Positions 23,165 through 36,288 of a DNA stretch of 64,000 bases are shown piece by piece. A program made the position numbers and the translations under genes. The stretch is from assembly GCA_949126835.1 (NCBI GenBank), contig OX421495.1:201001-265000 (forward strand), given 5' to 3'. Below the pieces are notes generated by a model. That model had not been told where the DNA came from, ran no database searches, and saw nothing but the letters and a program-made list of their open reading frames with translations. Within the stretch, counting starts at the first letter, position 1; every line of letters begins with the position of its first letter. Origin of the DNA: Anisus vortex. Taxonomy: Eukaryota; Mollusca; Gastropoda; Planorbidae.

Positions 23165-23405
23165 AAGAATCTACCCACAAAACTATATGTGACATAATGG
23201 CTCCATACTAAATATCTTGTGTTCGAATCACGTTGAAAAATGTGTTCTCCGGTCTTAAAGGTGTCCCTGAATTTACCCAGCTCTGATGGATACCTGAACT
23301 GAGTAGGTGCTGAGTAGCAGTGAATGGGCATTGTGCTGATCACACAATCCCCTAGTATGCCGTAGTAACATAAAATGGTAAATGCCATTTGGTACAACGG
23401 AGTCA
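23165..23405 (+). mobile_element. tRNA-derived SINE
   Basis: TGACATAATGG at about 23190-23200 fits an RNA polymerase III A box at 10 of 11 consensus positions. GTGTTCGAATCACG at about 23219-23232 fits a B box. Downstream is a conserved-looking core (ACCCAGCTCTGATGG then ATACCTGA) and a CATTGTGCTGATCACACAAT segment, ending near a T-rich tract. This layout matches tRNA-head SINEs with a shared central domain, as in mollusc and other metazoan SINEs; the exact family is not asserted. Confidence 0.7.
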
Positions 23406-23609
23406 TTTTTTACTCTTCCACGATTCTAAAAAAAAAATAAACTCATGTCTTTCTCACTAAGTTTATTAAATCTGGCTACAGAATGTGCAAACATATTTAG
23501 GAACCAAACGAGATTATCACAACAAGCAGGAGATAATTCATTTTATCATCGTGACGTCATATCTGACGACAAGAAAAAACAGGGAGGCTATTGAAACAAA
23601 ACGTACGTA

Positions 23610-26385
23610 CACAAATACTTTCTTTCACTTACACAAATACTCTATTTCACGAACACAAATACTTTATTTCACGTACACAAATACTTTATTTCACGCACAC
23701 AAATAAGTAATTCAGTTACACAAATACTTTATTTCACGTACACAAATACTTTATTTCACGTACACAAATACTTTATTTCACGCACACAAATAAGAAATTC
23801 ACTTACACAAATACTTTATTTCACGTACACAAATACTTTATTTCACTTACACAAATACTCTATTTCACGTACACAAAAACTTTATTTCACTTACACAAAT
23901 ACTCTATTTCACGTACACAAATACTTTATTTAAGGTACACAAATACTTTATTTCACGTACACAAATACTTTATTTCACGTACACAAATACTCTATTTCAC
24001 GTACACAAATACTTTATTTCAAGTACACAAATACTTTATTTCACGTACACAAATACTTTATTTTACTTACACAAATACTTTATTTCACTTACACAAATAC
24101 TTTATTTCACGCACACAAATACTTTATTTAACTTACACAAATACTCTATTTCACGTACACAAATACTTTATTTCACGTACACAAATACTTTTTTTCACGT
24201 ACACAAATACTTTATTTCACGTACACAAATACTCTATTTCACGTACACAAATACTTTACTTCACGTACACAAAAACTTTATTTCACTTACACAAATACTT
24301 TATTTCACTTACACAAATACTTTATTTCACTTACACAAATAGGCCTACTTTATTTCACTTACACAAATACTTTATTTCAATTACACAAATACTTTATTTT
24401 ATTTACACAAATACTTTATTTCACTTACACAAATACTTTATTTCACTTACACAAATACTTTAGTTCACTTACACAAATACTTTATTTCACTTACACAAAT
24501 ACTTTATTTCACGCACACAAATACTTTATTTCGCGCACACAAATACTTTATTTCACTTACACAAATACTTTATTTACTTTACACAAATACTTTATTTCAC
24601 TTACACAAATACTTTATTTCACTTACACAAATACTTTATTTCACTTACTCAAATACTTTATTTCACGTACACAAATACTTTATATCACTTACATAAACAC
24701 TTTATTTCACTTACACAAATACTTTATTTCACTTACACAAATACTTTATTTCAATTGCACAAATACTTTATTTCACTTACACAAATACTTTATTTCACTT
24801 ACACAAATACTTTATTTCACTTACACAAATACTTTTTTCACTTACACAAATACTTTATTTCACTTACACAAATATTTTATTTTGCGCACACAAATACTCA
24901 TTTCACTTACACAAATACTTTATTTCCTTTACACAAATACTTTATTTCACTTACACAAATACTTTATTTCACTTACTCAAATACTTTTTTTCACGTACAC
25001 AAATACTTTATTTCACTTACATAAACACTTTATTTCACTTACACAAATACTTTATTTCACTTACACAAATACTTTATTTCAATTGCACAAATACTTTATT
25101 TCACTTACACAAATACTTTATTTCACTTACACAAATACTTTATTTCACTTACACAAATACTTTTTTCACTTACACAAATACTTTATTTCACTTACACAAA
25201 TATTTTATTTTGCGCACACAAATACTCATTTCACTTACACAAATACTTTATTTCACTTACACAAATACTTTATTTCACTTACACAAATACTTTATTTCAC
25301 TTACACACATACTTTATTTCACTTACACAAATACTTTATTTCACTTAGACAAATACTTTATTTCACGCACACAAATAAGTAATTCACTTACACAAATACT
25401 TTATTTCACGTACACAAATACTTTATTTCACGTACACAAATACTTTATTTCACGCACACAAATAAGTAATTCACTTACACAAATACTTTATTTCACGCAC
25501 ACAAATACTTTATTTCACTTACACAAATACTCTATTTCACGTACACAAATACTTTATTTCACTTACAAAAATACTCTATTTCACGTACACAAATACTTTA
25601 TTTCACTTACACAAATACTTTATTTCACGTACACAAATACTTTATTTCACGTACACAAATACTCTATTTCACGTACACAAATACTTTATTTCAAGTACAC
25701 AAATACTTTATTTCACGTACACAAATACTTTATTTTACTTACACAAATACTTTATTTCACTTACACAAATACTTTATTTCACGCACACAAATACTTTATT
25801 TCACTTACACAAATACTCTATTTCACGTACACAAATACTTTTTTTCACGTACACAAATACTTTACTTCACGTACACAAATACTTTATTTCACTTACACAA
25901 ATACTTTATTTCACTTACACAAATACTTTATTTCACTTACACAAATACTTTATTTCACTTACACAAATACTTTATTTCAATTACACAAATACTTTATTTC
26001 ATTTACACAAATACTTTATTTCACGTACACAAATACTTTATTTCACGCACACAAATACTTTATTTCACTTACACAAATACTTTATTTCACTTACACAAAT
26101 ACTTTATTTCAATTACACAAATACTTTATTTCATTTACACAAATACTTTATTTCACGTACACAAATACTTTATTTCACGCACACAAATTCTTTATTTCAC
26201 TTACACAAATACTCTATTGCACTTACACAAATACTTTATTTCACGCACACAAATACTCTATTTCACGTACACAAATACTTTATTTCACGTACACAAATAC
26301 TCTATTTCACTTACACAAATACTTTATTTCACGCACACAAATACATTATTTCACTTACTGAAATACTTTATTTCACTTACTTTAC
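23610..26385. repeat. 22-bp minisatellite, largest array in the window
   Basis: About 125 units of 22 bp: ACACAAATACTTTATTTCAC plus two variable bases (TT, GT or GC), giving CTTACAC, CGTACAC and CGCACAC types. Longer duplicated blocks exist: a block around 24640-24960 recurs about 328 bp later with shared rare variants. Open frames such as 25210-26361 arise because 22-bp units run through all three frames with few stops. Confidence 0.97.
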
Positions 26386-27356
26386 TCTGTCCCTGTTACT
26401 TCACTCTGCCCATGTTAAACCTAAAGACATGGAGCAAATAGAAAAACTTTTAGTTCTTAATTGTTCCTATAATTGTAGTTTCGTGTCCATCTGTTTGCTT
26501 TTCAAATTAGTTAACCCTCTAAATCTGTACGACCGTGAAGGTCAAATATAACACACAGCGTGACATTTAAAGTGTCGTCTGCTAGACTTTTCCTTTATCA
26601 GGATTAAAAAAAAAGTAACTTGAAAAATGCCCAGGACTATTTGTATAGTGGTTTGAATACATCCTTTTGACGCGCAATTTCAATGGAATGCATTTAAATA
26701 AAAATAAAGATGTCAAAGGCATATATTTGATTATGGATTTGTCAAGGTAGAAATAATAGTCTCACTTTGAAACTATGGAGCATAAAGCAAGTAAATCTCG
26801 AGAATTTAATGGGGTAGTAAAAAAACAACAACACAATAATAATAATAATACTGTTGACTTAGATTATTAGCGCTTTTCTTTTTGTAAGCCTACTTGCTTC
26901 ACAACAACGTGTAATATAGCTAGTTAATCTGTTTGAAATAAACAAACCATTAAAAAAAAGTTTTTTTTTAATGCATCTTATTCATGCAGTTTTGTCAGCT
27001 TTATTCTCCGCCATAACTTTCGAATTTACGAAAATCTATTTTCTTCATTATTTCTCATTTAAAAACTGATTTTAGGGTAGGCCTACTTGGGGGGATGAGG
27101 GTCTCCACATTGGATAGAATTAGTTGTCATCGGCTAAGAATCTATTTACTTGGTGTCAGCTCGATATGATGAGGTATACTTTGTCAATAAGGCTTCCAAG
27201 AAAACTGCCACAAACAAACAAAAGCAAACTGTTTAAAATTGAAGAGACAGTAGAGTTACCCAAACATTTTATTGTATACTGAGACGAACTGACATCTCCA
27301 ACATTAAATTATTAGTAAACATATAATATATATCAGTTTCAAAACCACTTTTAGAG
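26386..27356. other. Unique AT-rich DNA, no gene seen
   Basis: Short AAT repeat near 26835. No coding or RNA gene was recognised. Confidence 0.5.
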
Positions 27357-28125
27357 ACCTGTCGATATTCTAAGTCTGTCTATCTTCTAGCACTGTTTAT
27401 ATTCTAAGACTATCTTCTAGCACTGTTTATATTCTAAGTCTATCTTCTAGCACTGTTTATATTCTAAGTCTATCTTCTAGCACTGTTTATATTCTAAGTC
27501 TATCTTTTAGCACTGTTTATATTCTAAGTCTATCTTCTAGCACTGTTTATATTCTAAGTCTATCTTCTAGCACTGTTTATATTCTAAGTCTATCTTTTAG
27601 CACTGTTTATATTCTAAGTCTATCTTCTAGCACTGTTTATATTCTAAGTCTATCTTCTAGCAATGTTTATATTCTAAGTCTATCTTCTAGCACTGTTTAT
27701 ATTCTAAGTCTATCTTCGAGCACTGTTTATATTCTAAGCCTATCTATCTTCTAGCACTGTTTATATTCTAAGTCTATCTTCTAGCACTGTTTATATTCTA
27801 AGTCTATCTTCTAGCACTGTTTATATTCTAAGTCTATCTTTTAGCACTGTTTATATTCTAAGTCTATCTTCTAGCACTGTTTATATTCTAAGTCTATCTT
27901 CTAGCACTGTTTATATTCTAAGTCTATCTTTTAGCACTGTTTATATTCTAAGTCTATCTTCTAGCACTGTTTATATTCTAAGTCTATCTTCTAGCACTGT
28001 TTATATTCTAAGTCTATCTTTTAGCACTGTTTATATTCTAAGTCTATCTTCTAGCACTGTTTATATTCTAAGTCTATCTTCTAGCACTGTTTATATTCTA
28101 AGTCTGTCTATCTTCTAGCACTGTT
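27357..28125. repeat. 30-bp minisatellite with 90-bp higher-order period
   Basis: About 25 units of 30 bp, core TATTCTAAGTCTATCTTCTA followed by GCACTGTT. In much of the array every third unit carries CTTTTAG in place of CTTCTAG, giving a 90-bp higher-order repeat. Confidence 0.95.
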
Positions 28126-29091
28126 TATACACTAGGACAGTGGCTCAGCTATAACAAACGTCTACTTGGAAGATGTAGTCTGCTCAATAAATATCGCTAG
28201 TACGCCAGGAATCCCTGACCTAATTTAACATTGTATTTTTTTAGCATGTAAATTTAATTTGTTCTAACGATTCTATTAAGGAAGACTATAATACACAAGT
28301 TAAGATAAGATAAGATATAATATTATAGTCTTTGCTACTAAGAAGAGACGAGGCCGTTTGAAAAGGAATAATTTATTATATATTTTATTATGATATATTT
28401 TATTAGGTTACTAGACTGATCGAATTCTATCATTTCAACCCACCAACCCAACACTTATACATATTAATAAATCCAAACTAAGTATTAATGAAATATACAT
28501 TAGTTCTTTGCCAGGTAGAAGTTTGTAAACCAAATAAGTTTCCTCCGCTGTACCTGTAGTTGTGCATGCCAAAGGTCACGTTTACTAAGACTGTTCTAAT
28601 TTCTCTTGTTGTTTTTATATCATTCACTTTGACCTTCAATTCATTTAGTAGAAATCTAGTTCCGACATGTTTTATTATTCCGGGCATATAAAAAAAAAAA
28701 CTAAAGAAAAAAGAAACAACTTAATTTAGACTGTCTCCATTCTTCAATATGGCGACATTAGTCTTTGTTTGTGCAATCTCATTATGACGCGGAATGATAA
28801 GTGTTTTTGTTGTTTGGTTAAACCACGAATGACGTAAGGTAGCTAGTTTTTTTTTCCCAATTCAGGGAGCCTAAGGGAGGGGCTAGGTTTAGGGAAGGGT
28901 CTCAATTGTCCCCATTGAAAAAAAGTAAATCTAATTATCTAAAACATTTTTATCAGTCATAGATTCTACAAAAATCGTTTATTTGTAAGTAATATTTTCT
29001 AAGACTTACAGTCGAATCAACCCATCACGTACAACCTACTATGCACACACAGACGCACACAGACATAGCCTACACACAGAAACACACAGAC
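28126..29091. other. Unique DNA, no gene seen
   Basis: AT-rich with CA-rich simple sequence at 29040-29090. The open frame 28478-28687 (-) has no recognisable features. Confidence 0.5.
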
Positions 29092-29295
29092 CAGTGGCGT
29101 AGGTAGGGGAGGGGGAGGGGGTACAAATTCGAAAATCCCCCCGGGCCCATACTTGAGGGGGCCCCCAAAGGAGTGTCCGAATTGTTTTTTCTCATGTCAT
29201 AAAGTCGAATGTCAAAATCCAGGTACCCCTAAAGAATCCAAGCCTCTAAAGAGGCCAAGCCCCCCGGGCCCCCAAATCCCTAGCAACGGCACTAG
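29092..29295. mobile_element. Short nonautonomous DNA element (hAT-like MITE), tentative
   Basis: The left end CAGTGGCGTAGGTAGGG and the right end CCCTAGCAACGGCACTAG are imperfect inverted repeats, and the roughly 200-bp interior is rich in GGGGGCCCC-type palindromes. This resembles hAT MITEs. No clear 8-bp target duplication was found. Confidence 0.45.
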
Positions 29296-29366
29296 ATATA
29301 CTCACAGACATACACACACAGAGACACACACATAGACAAAGACACAGATAGAGGCTGACACACACA

Positions 29367-32300
29367 CAGGGCCGTATTTAGGTTTGTGGGGGCCCTGTTC
29401 CGAAATTTATGTGGGGGCCCCTCATGGCCCCGCCCCTACCTTCTGACATCGCTGTGTTAGCATGTGTGCATTGTTGCTGACGGTGAATGAAAACCAGTAA
29501 CCCACGTCCAGATCTTTGTCATAAATTTGGACAAGTTTCAAAGCTGCATGTTGAATTTCATCAGCTGACATATTGTTAAGTTGACCAAGGAATCCAAATC
29601 GTTCACAAACAATAATGTATGCATTAATACGCTGATCAAGTGATTGCTTCAACTGGTCTATAACTGGAAGAAAACTTTCAACACGGAAGTTCTCTCTTGG
29701 TGATAACTCTGCTTCCTGTGCCCGTCCATAGTCCAGTGATGTCCCACGAACACTGCGACGACGTTGTCTGGTATTACTTTCAACATATTCAGCTGTCCCA
29801 GACTTCACTTTTCATTGAGCTTCATACTCAACAAAGTTGTTTCGCTTAGATTCAACAAATGTTTTGAGAGACCTGAGACAGACAACGGCCATGTTGAGGT
29901 TCTTAAAGGGCATTACTTGGGGCATTAAAAAGTTATAAAACATCATGCCAAAATACAGCATATATACCCACCTCCAAAAATGACATTTGGTTACACGGCC
30001 ATCAGCCTGTGAACGGATGATGGCTTTCTCGTCATCATCATGCGCAATTAACTTTAAAGCTTCTTGTATCAGGAGATAGCCTGCTCAGGGCCTGCTCTAG
30101 GGTTTTTGGCGCCCTAGGCGAAAACAAATTCTGCGCCCTCATTAAAGTGCCTTTTGCGGAATCTGCCGGGTATGGAACTTCGGAAATGTGTTTTTGTTAA
30201 TAATTGTTAATTGGGCTATACCCAAAGAAGAATTTTATTTTATAACCTTTGATTAATGACGGGATATGTAAATAAAACAGTTGAATCAAAAATAACAATG
30301 GCTTTCCATTATAGATTAATAATTAGAAATCTAAATTATTATTAGAAAAGTTAAATAACATACAGTTTTACATTAGGTATATAGGTTTATAGTATTTATA
30401 ATTGCATTATGTACAGTTCTCTTAATAACAAACAAAAACTAACAGTTAGATTATAGATAGTTTTTATGTTTTTATAACACTTAAAACAATACACAACGAC
30501 TACTTGATATTGCTTGATATTGGATTATTTTTTTCTTAACTACGGTCCAAAAGTCACTTTTAAATACTGATTACCAGTATTTATACTTTATACTTTTAAA
30601 GACTAAAACCCTAACGGTACTTTTCTTGCTTTCTGCTTAGCAAATTCTTATATGAGGGCTTTAAGTCTACAAGCTTGCTATCTTACTTTCAATAGAAATT
30701 GTCGTCAGACCCGCAAGTTTCTCCTGGCACATTTTAATACGCAGATAGGTTTTAATTAGCTTAAGTTTTGAAATACTTCGTTCAGCACTAGCTACGGAAA
30801 GTGGCAACGTAAGAAAAATACGAAGGGCTACACAAATGTTAGGAAATCCATTTTCAAGATAATCATCGTAAATTTAGTTTAGGACTTCTTCAGGGTTTTA
30901 TACTGAATCATGGAGATGATGAGAAATTACCTTTAGTTCAGAACACTGACGTAGAGCAGCAATGTCAGATTCATTGAAAACCTTTTCTTTTTCAATTGTT
31001 AATGCTTTTTCCAAGTTTTTGCACATCGGCTTAACCTCTGATGTAGTTTTGTTTTTAAGGTCAGGAATGTTGTGCACAAATCCATGACACCAGATACTTT
31101 ATTTAACTGGGAAAATCTTTCTTTACCACATTCGTAATCAACCATGTCCTTCTTTGTTTAAATTCGGGCCTTCTCTTTCTCAAATAATGGTTCTATTCAA
31201 TGCAACTTCTAATTCTACTTCATTAGCATCAACCATAACTCTAATGAACTCTAAATCACTTCTAGCTGTAGCCAAAAAAAACTCTTCGATTTTTTTTTCA
31301 GATGACTAACTGCACAAGTCCTTTTCTTGCAGTATCTTACTAGTTATGTTTACTTGAAACAAAATGTGCCATGTGACAAGTGCAGTAATAAACTTAAAGT
31401 CGGAGATATTTTTAAGTAACCCAAGTGCTTCTACATTCGCAATACTGCCACTAGATTCATTTAGTGTCTTAAGAATTAATATCTTCCAAAGAATCACAAA
31501 CATGAGATAACTAGTACCGCAGAGGTGTTAGTGCATCAATTCGACTGGGGCATATTGTGCCACTTATGGGATTTAATGTACTTGTTTTCGTAATTAACAG
31601 TCTGAAAATGCACTAAAACAACAACTGCACTGCCAATGCAAATAACTCAGCGCCCTCACGACTTACGATTCACGAACTGACTTGAAGGTCACGGTCACGT
31701 CACTTCATTATGATATTCCGCCGCCTCATCGCATCCAGAGTGTGGCCGGTGGAAGTGAAGGGTTGCCTTTTTTGCGCTCCGCTACGCACAGCGAGGTTGC
31801 CAAATTAAGTGGCTTACTTTTAGGGCATACTTTCCTATTTTCTAAGACAACTTAAATAAAATACCCTTCGCCTTTCATTACCAAGTAATCCATCTGCTTA
31901 TGCTAGTAGCGCGCAGAAGCACTAAACTTAAATATAGTATATATTATTTTAAAATTTTACAAAATCCTCAATTTTGCGCCCCCCAAGATTTTGCGCCCTA
32001 GGCAGCCGCCTAGTTCGCCTATATGGATGAGCCGGCCCTGAGCCTGCTGCAAATGCTCTCGTCGCATGATATCGGCAAGACCAACAAGTTTCTGATAGTG
32101 TTTTTGCTACATACAGTGGTACATCAGACGATTGCAATTTCTGTGTTAAAATGTCGTAACGGTGGGTAGATGCTGTATAAAAAAGTATAAATCTGTTGCA
32201 GTAAGTAAAAAAATGACACAGCTGATAAACTACATTTAGCTGCTATTTTATCTACTAAGTTCAGGGAGTGGGCTGTGCATGGCACCCAGACTGCTAATGG

Positions 32301-32480
32301 GTTGCTGTTCAGAACCAATGCATGAAGTCCATTGTATATACCACTCATTAAAGAAGCGTTATTATATGACTGTCCACCACAATAATTAATATCAATCCTG
32401 TGCTCTTGCAGGATTTCTTGAAGTGCATGGAACATTTATGCAGCCTTGTGACCTCTGTTGGCCATAAATGCTAGAAACTT
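29367..32480 (-). pseudogene. Degenerate hAT-type transposase (ZMYM1/DUF4371-like), split by another hAT element
   Basis: On the minus strand, 32435-32124 carries a CGGQSYNNASLMSG block and a VPCTAHSLNLV block, the hallmark of the hAT transposase group related to vertebrate ZMYM1. A frame change near 32160 leads to VAKTLSETCWSCRYHATRAF. After the 1955-bp insertion, 29808-29422 continues with FRVESFLPVIDQLKQSL and ALKLVQIYDKDL. The left terminus CAGGGCCGTATTTAGG (29367) looks like a hAT inverted-repeat end. A right terminus was not found before the 9-bp array at 32498, so the copy is truncated. Frame breaks and an internal stop near 29817 make it nonfunctional. Confidence 0.8.
30086..32040 (-). 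mobile_element. hAT element nested inside the older hAT copy
   Basis: The ends are CAGGGCCTGCTCTAGGG at the left and, inverted at the right, CAGGGCCGGCTCATCC. The 8-bp sequence AGCCTGCT flanks both sides (30078-30085 and 32041-32048), the size made by hAT transposases. Subterminal GCGCCCTAGGC motifs also occur at both ends. The interior retains a decayed transposase on the minus strand; the best piece, around 30690-30850, reads SVASAERSISKLKLIKTYLR, the C-terminal dimerisation motif of hAT transposases, followed by a CQEKLAGL block. Stops and frame changes are many. Confidence 0.85.
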
Positions 32481-32497
32481 TTCAACTGGTGACGAAT

Positions 32498-32886
32498 TTA
32501 TATACAACATATACAACATATACAACATATACAACATACACAACAGCTTAGTTTGACGTGAAAGTGACGAATTTTCATATACAACATATACAACATATAC
32601 AACATATACAACATATACAACATATACAACATATACAACATATACAACATATACAACATATACAACATATACAACATATACAACATATACAACATATACA
32701 ACATATACAACATATACAACATATACAACATATACAACATATACAAGAGCTTAGTTTGACGTGAAAGTGACGAATTTTCATATACAACATATTCAACATA
32801 TACAACATATACAACAGATACAACATATACAACATATACAACATATACAACATATACAACATATACAACAGCTTAGTTTGACGTGA
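32498..32886. repeat. 9-bp minisatellite with recurring spacer
   Basis: TATACAACA tandem units form three blocks. Each block ends in the same roughly 32-bp spacer, starting GCTTAGTTTGACGTGAAAGT, at about 32546, 32749 and 32870. Long frames of MLY or CCI triplets are period artefacts. Confidence 0.95.
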
Positions 32887-33350
32887 AAGTAACAAATGTT
32901 GATTTTATAAAACGTTTGCGATAGAAAAGAAAATATAAGTCTTAATAGAAAGAAAAAAAATACGCAGAGATCAACAACATGGCTACATAGCAAAATAGCC
33001 AATAGACTATAGATCATATTTTCTCATCGAATTTAAAAGTGACTTTAAAACATGTTATTTCAATACACGTGTAGCATGTAAAGAGTGGGTCAAGTCATCT
33101 TAGATAGAAGACCCTCTCCGACATGATATGTAAACCTTAGATACATGGACTAACTTCTCCCTCCGCCAGCTCCATTACAGTCTTTTTTAAATGTACACTA
33201 ATCATTAATATACTGACATTTTCACGTATGCCTGCATTTTCGCCCGGTCGTAAAAATACCGGACTATGACGGGTTGTGTAATTAGATCCAACCTGGACAC
33301 TTAATCACCACATATACTTTATAAGTTGAGATTAGATTATTAATTTTGTC
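32887..33350. other. Unique DNA, no gene seen
   Basis: Bases about 33296-33338 are a diverged copy of the short element at about 4090-4132. Nothing else was recognised. Confidence 0.5.
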
Positions 33351-34712
33351 AATCAACCAATGTCTCCCTAGACTAGACGGATGCCAATCAACCAATGTCT
33401 CCCTAGACTAGACGGATGCCAATCAACCAATGTCTCCCTAGACTAGACGGATGCCAATCAACTAATGTCCCCCAAAACTAGAAGGATGTCAATCAACCAA
33501 TGTCACCCTATGATGTCAATAAACCAATGTCTCCCTAAACTAGAAGGATGTCAATCAACCAATGTCTCCCTAGACTAGAAGGATGTCAATCAACCAATGT
33601 CTCCCTAGACTAGAAGGATGTCAATCAACCAATGTCTCCCTAGACTAGAAGGATGTCAATCAACCAATGTCTCCCTAGACTAGAAGGATGTCAATCAACC
33701 AATGTCTCCCTAGACTAGAAGGATGTCAATCAACCAATGTCTCCCTAGACTAGAAGGATGTCAATCAACCAATGTCTCCCTAGACTAGAAGGATGTCAAT
33801 CAACCAATGTCTCCCTAGACTAGAAAAATGTCAATCAACCAATGTCTCCCTAGACTAGAAGGATGTCAATCAACCAATGTCTCCCTAGACTAGAAGGATG
33901 TCAATCAACCAATGTCTCCCTAGACTAGAAGGATGTCAATCAACCAATGTCTCCCTAGACTAGAAGAATGTCAATCAACCAATGTCTCCCTAGACTAGAA
34001 GGATGTCAATCAACCAATGTCTCCCTAGACTAGAAGGATGTCAATCAACCAATGTCTCCCTAGACTAGAAGGATGTCAATCAACCAATGTCTCCCTAGAC
34101 TAGAAGGATGTCAATAAACCAATGTCTCCCTAGACTAGAAGGATGTCAATCAACCAATGTCTCCCTAGACTAGAAGGATGTCAATCAACCAATGTCTCCC
34201 TAGACTAGAAGGATGTCAATCAACCAATGTCTCCCTAGACTAGAAGGATGTCAATCAACCAATGTCTCCCTAGACTAGAAGGATGTCAATCAACCAATGT
34301 CTCCCTAGACTAGAAGGATGTCAATCAACCAATGTCTCCCTAGACTAGAAGGATGTCAATCAACCAATGTCTCCCTAGACTAGAAGGATGTCAATCAACC
34401 AATGTCTCCCTAGACTAGAAGGATGTCAATCAACCAATGTCTCCCTAGACTAGAAGGATGTCAATCAACCAATGTCTCCCTAGACTAGAAGGATGTCAAT
34501 CAACCAATGTCTCCCTAGACTAGAAGGATGTCAATCAACCAATGTCCCCCTAGGATGTCAATAAACCAATGTCTCCCTAGACTAGAAGGATGTCAATCAA
34601 CCAATGTCTCCTAGACGAGAAATATATCAATCAACCAATGTCTCCCTAGACTAGAAATATATCAATCAACCAATGTCTCCCTAGACTAGAAATATATCAA
34701 TCAACCAATGTT
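33351..34712. repeat. 35-bp minisatellite
   Basis: About 38 units of 35 bp, core ATGTCAATCAACCAATGTCT followed by CCCTAGACTAGAAGG. The middle units are nearly identical; the edges are diverged (GACGGATGCC type at the left, AATATATC type at the right), the usual pattern for a minisatellite expanding from its centre. Confidence 0.97.
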
Positions 34713-35397
34713 GTTGGTATAAATGAAAAGCTTGTAGTGTAATCAGAATTTAAGGAGTTGAGTGTACGGGGCTTTTCATTTCAAAATAAATTATCACATT
34801 TAACTGCACATTGTATACATTCCATTCTTCTAGTCTGCTAATGAATTAATTTCGGTATATCGACCAATCAAAAGATGCTTTACTGAGCCGATGTCTCTAC
34901 TTATACTTTGCGATCTCTTTGTCTCACTAAGTAATATTTCCTTTGTTGTAGCCTTTGCGTCATATTGTCATATTAAAGGTCAATCGTTATATAGTAGGTT
35001 GGGCTACGTTTATCGTTATTAGAGAATGCCGTTTTTCATTGGGCGTCTCGTAGAAGTCGCAATAACAACATCTGGGATTTTGTTTTGTTGACAAGGAACC
35101 CGGCATAGCACTCGTGATTATACCTGATAAACAGTCAGTGAATGTATTTAAATACATTCTCTCCTGACACATTCAACCACCAAATGACAGGTGACCAGTT
35201 GGACTGTGGGCGTATACTTTGAAATCATTGGGCATATGGGTTTTGGTCGAGACGCTACGGACCGCCTACTGTCAGCCATCTTGAATACATTAAACACTAT
35301 AAGAGACTCTGTTATTTTAATTAGGTACTCTCTATTGCAATTTTCTCGACTTATGATGCAATTTAGAATTATTATTAATTTATTACTGTGCCTGTAC
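34713..35397. other. Unique DNA, no gene seen
   Basis: No coding region was recognised. The last eight bases (GCCTGTAC, 35390-35397) form the left target duplication of the element that follows. Confidence 0.5.
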
Positions 35398-36280
35398 TAG
35401 GGATGTTAAAACCGTTTTTTTTTTTCGAAAACCGGTTTTCGTTTCTATAAAACAGGTTTAAAACCGAATTTCTGTTCCTCTCTCCTTCCTCCCCTAACGC
35501 GCAATGTCACAAGTCACATGCCGGAAAAGTCAAATGAGCATAGTTTTTTAGGTATATTTTAAAAATACTTTAAACTCACTTAGTTTTTTTGCATGGCATT
35601 CAAGGGGTAGTTTTGTGTGAATACAACATGCAGTGCTATACTTTACCATAAAATTCATTAGAACTAAAAAAAAATCTTGGCTAATTGATTAAAATCGATA
35701 ATAGCTTTCATTTTTTAAATAGTGATAATCAAATTACCATAATATTAAGAAGCATTTGAAGAGGCATATATGGTTACCTATAAATAATGTATTGAACGGT
35801 TTTGCGTAGCACAAATCAAAAGACTTAATAGTGCCGTTAATAATAAAGCACAGACGCGGTCTCTAGCCGAATTGTTCAGGGTCACAGGAAAGGGCTAGTT
35901 TGCGTCTCTCCATTGCGCACATCAAAGAGCAGCGCACATCTAAAAGATGAGCCGACAAGTAAAAAGATTCATGTTAATTGTGACTATAACTTAACAATCG
36001 GTTTGATGTTTTTTATCGCAAGCCATAGTTGGTATTTGGAAACACAAGAAACACAATATCTAAGACTAAACCGTTTTAGCAAGGCATTTCAGGAATTGTT
36101 TTTTTACGAATACAACATTTTTTATTAAAAATATTTCCGTTAGAACCAAAAAAAAAAGAATCTTCTAGAAGTAATGATTACCTTCCTACCAACAAAACCG
36201 AAATCCAGTTTTGAAAATCAAAACCAGTTTTCGGTTTCAAAACCGGAATCCGGTATTCCGGTTTGCGTTTAACATCCCCA
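35398..36280. mobile_element. Nonautonomous hAT-like element
   Basis: The terminal inverted repeats TAGGGATGTTAAAAC and (right end inverted) TGGGGATGTTAAACG enclose 883 bp. Flanks are GCCTGTAC (35390-35397) and GCTTGTAC (36281-36288), an 8-bp duplication with one mismatch. Subterminal AAAACCGGTTTT-type palindromes occur near both ends. No transposase was recognised inside. Confidence 0.75.
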
Positions 36281-36288
36281 GCTTGTAC

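Noticed and set aside
25210..26361. 383-codon frame of HKYFISLTQILYFTYTNTLF type
   Set aside because: It follows the 22-bp array through all frames; no gene signals.
28478..28687. 69-codon frame on the - strand
   Set aside because: No recognisable features and no supporting context.
33351..34712. CRISPR-like look of regular 35-bp repeats
   Set aside because: Units are head-to-tail with no unique spacers, and the context is animal DNA.
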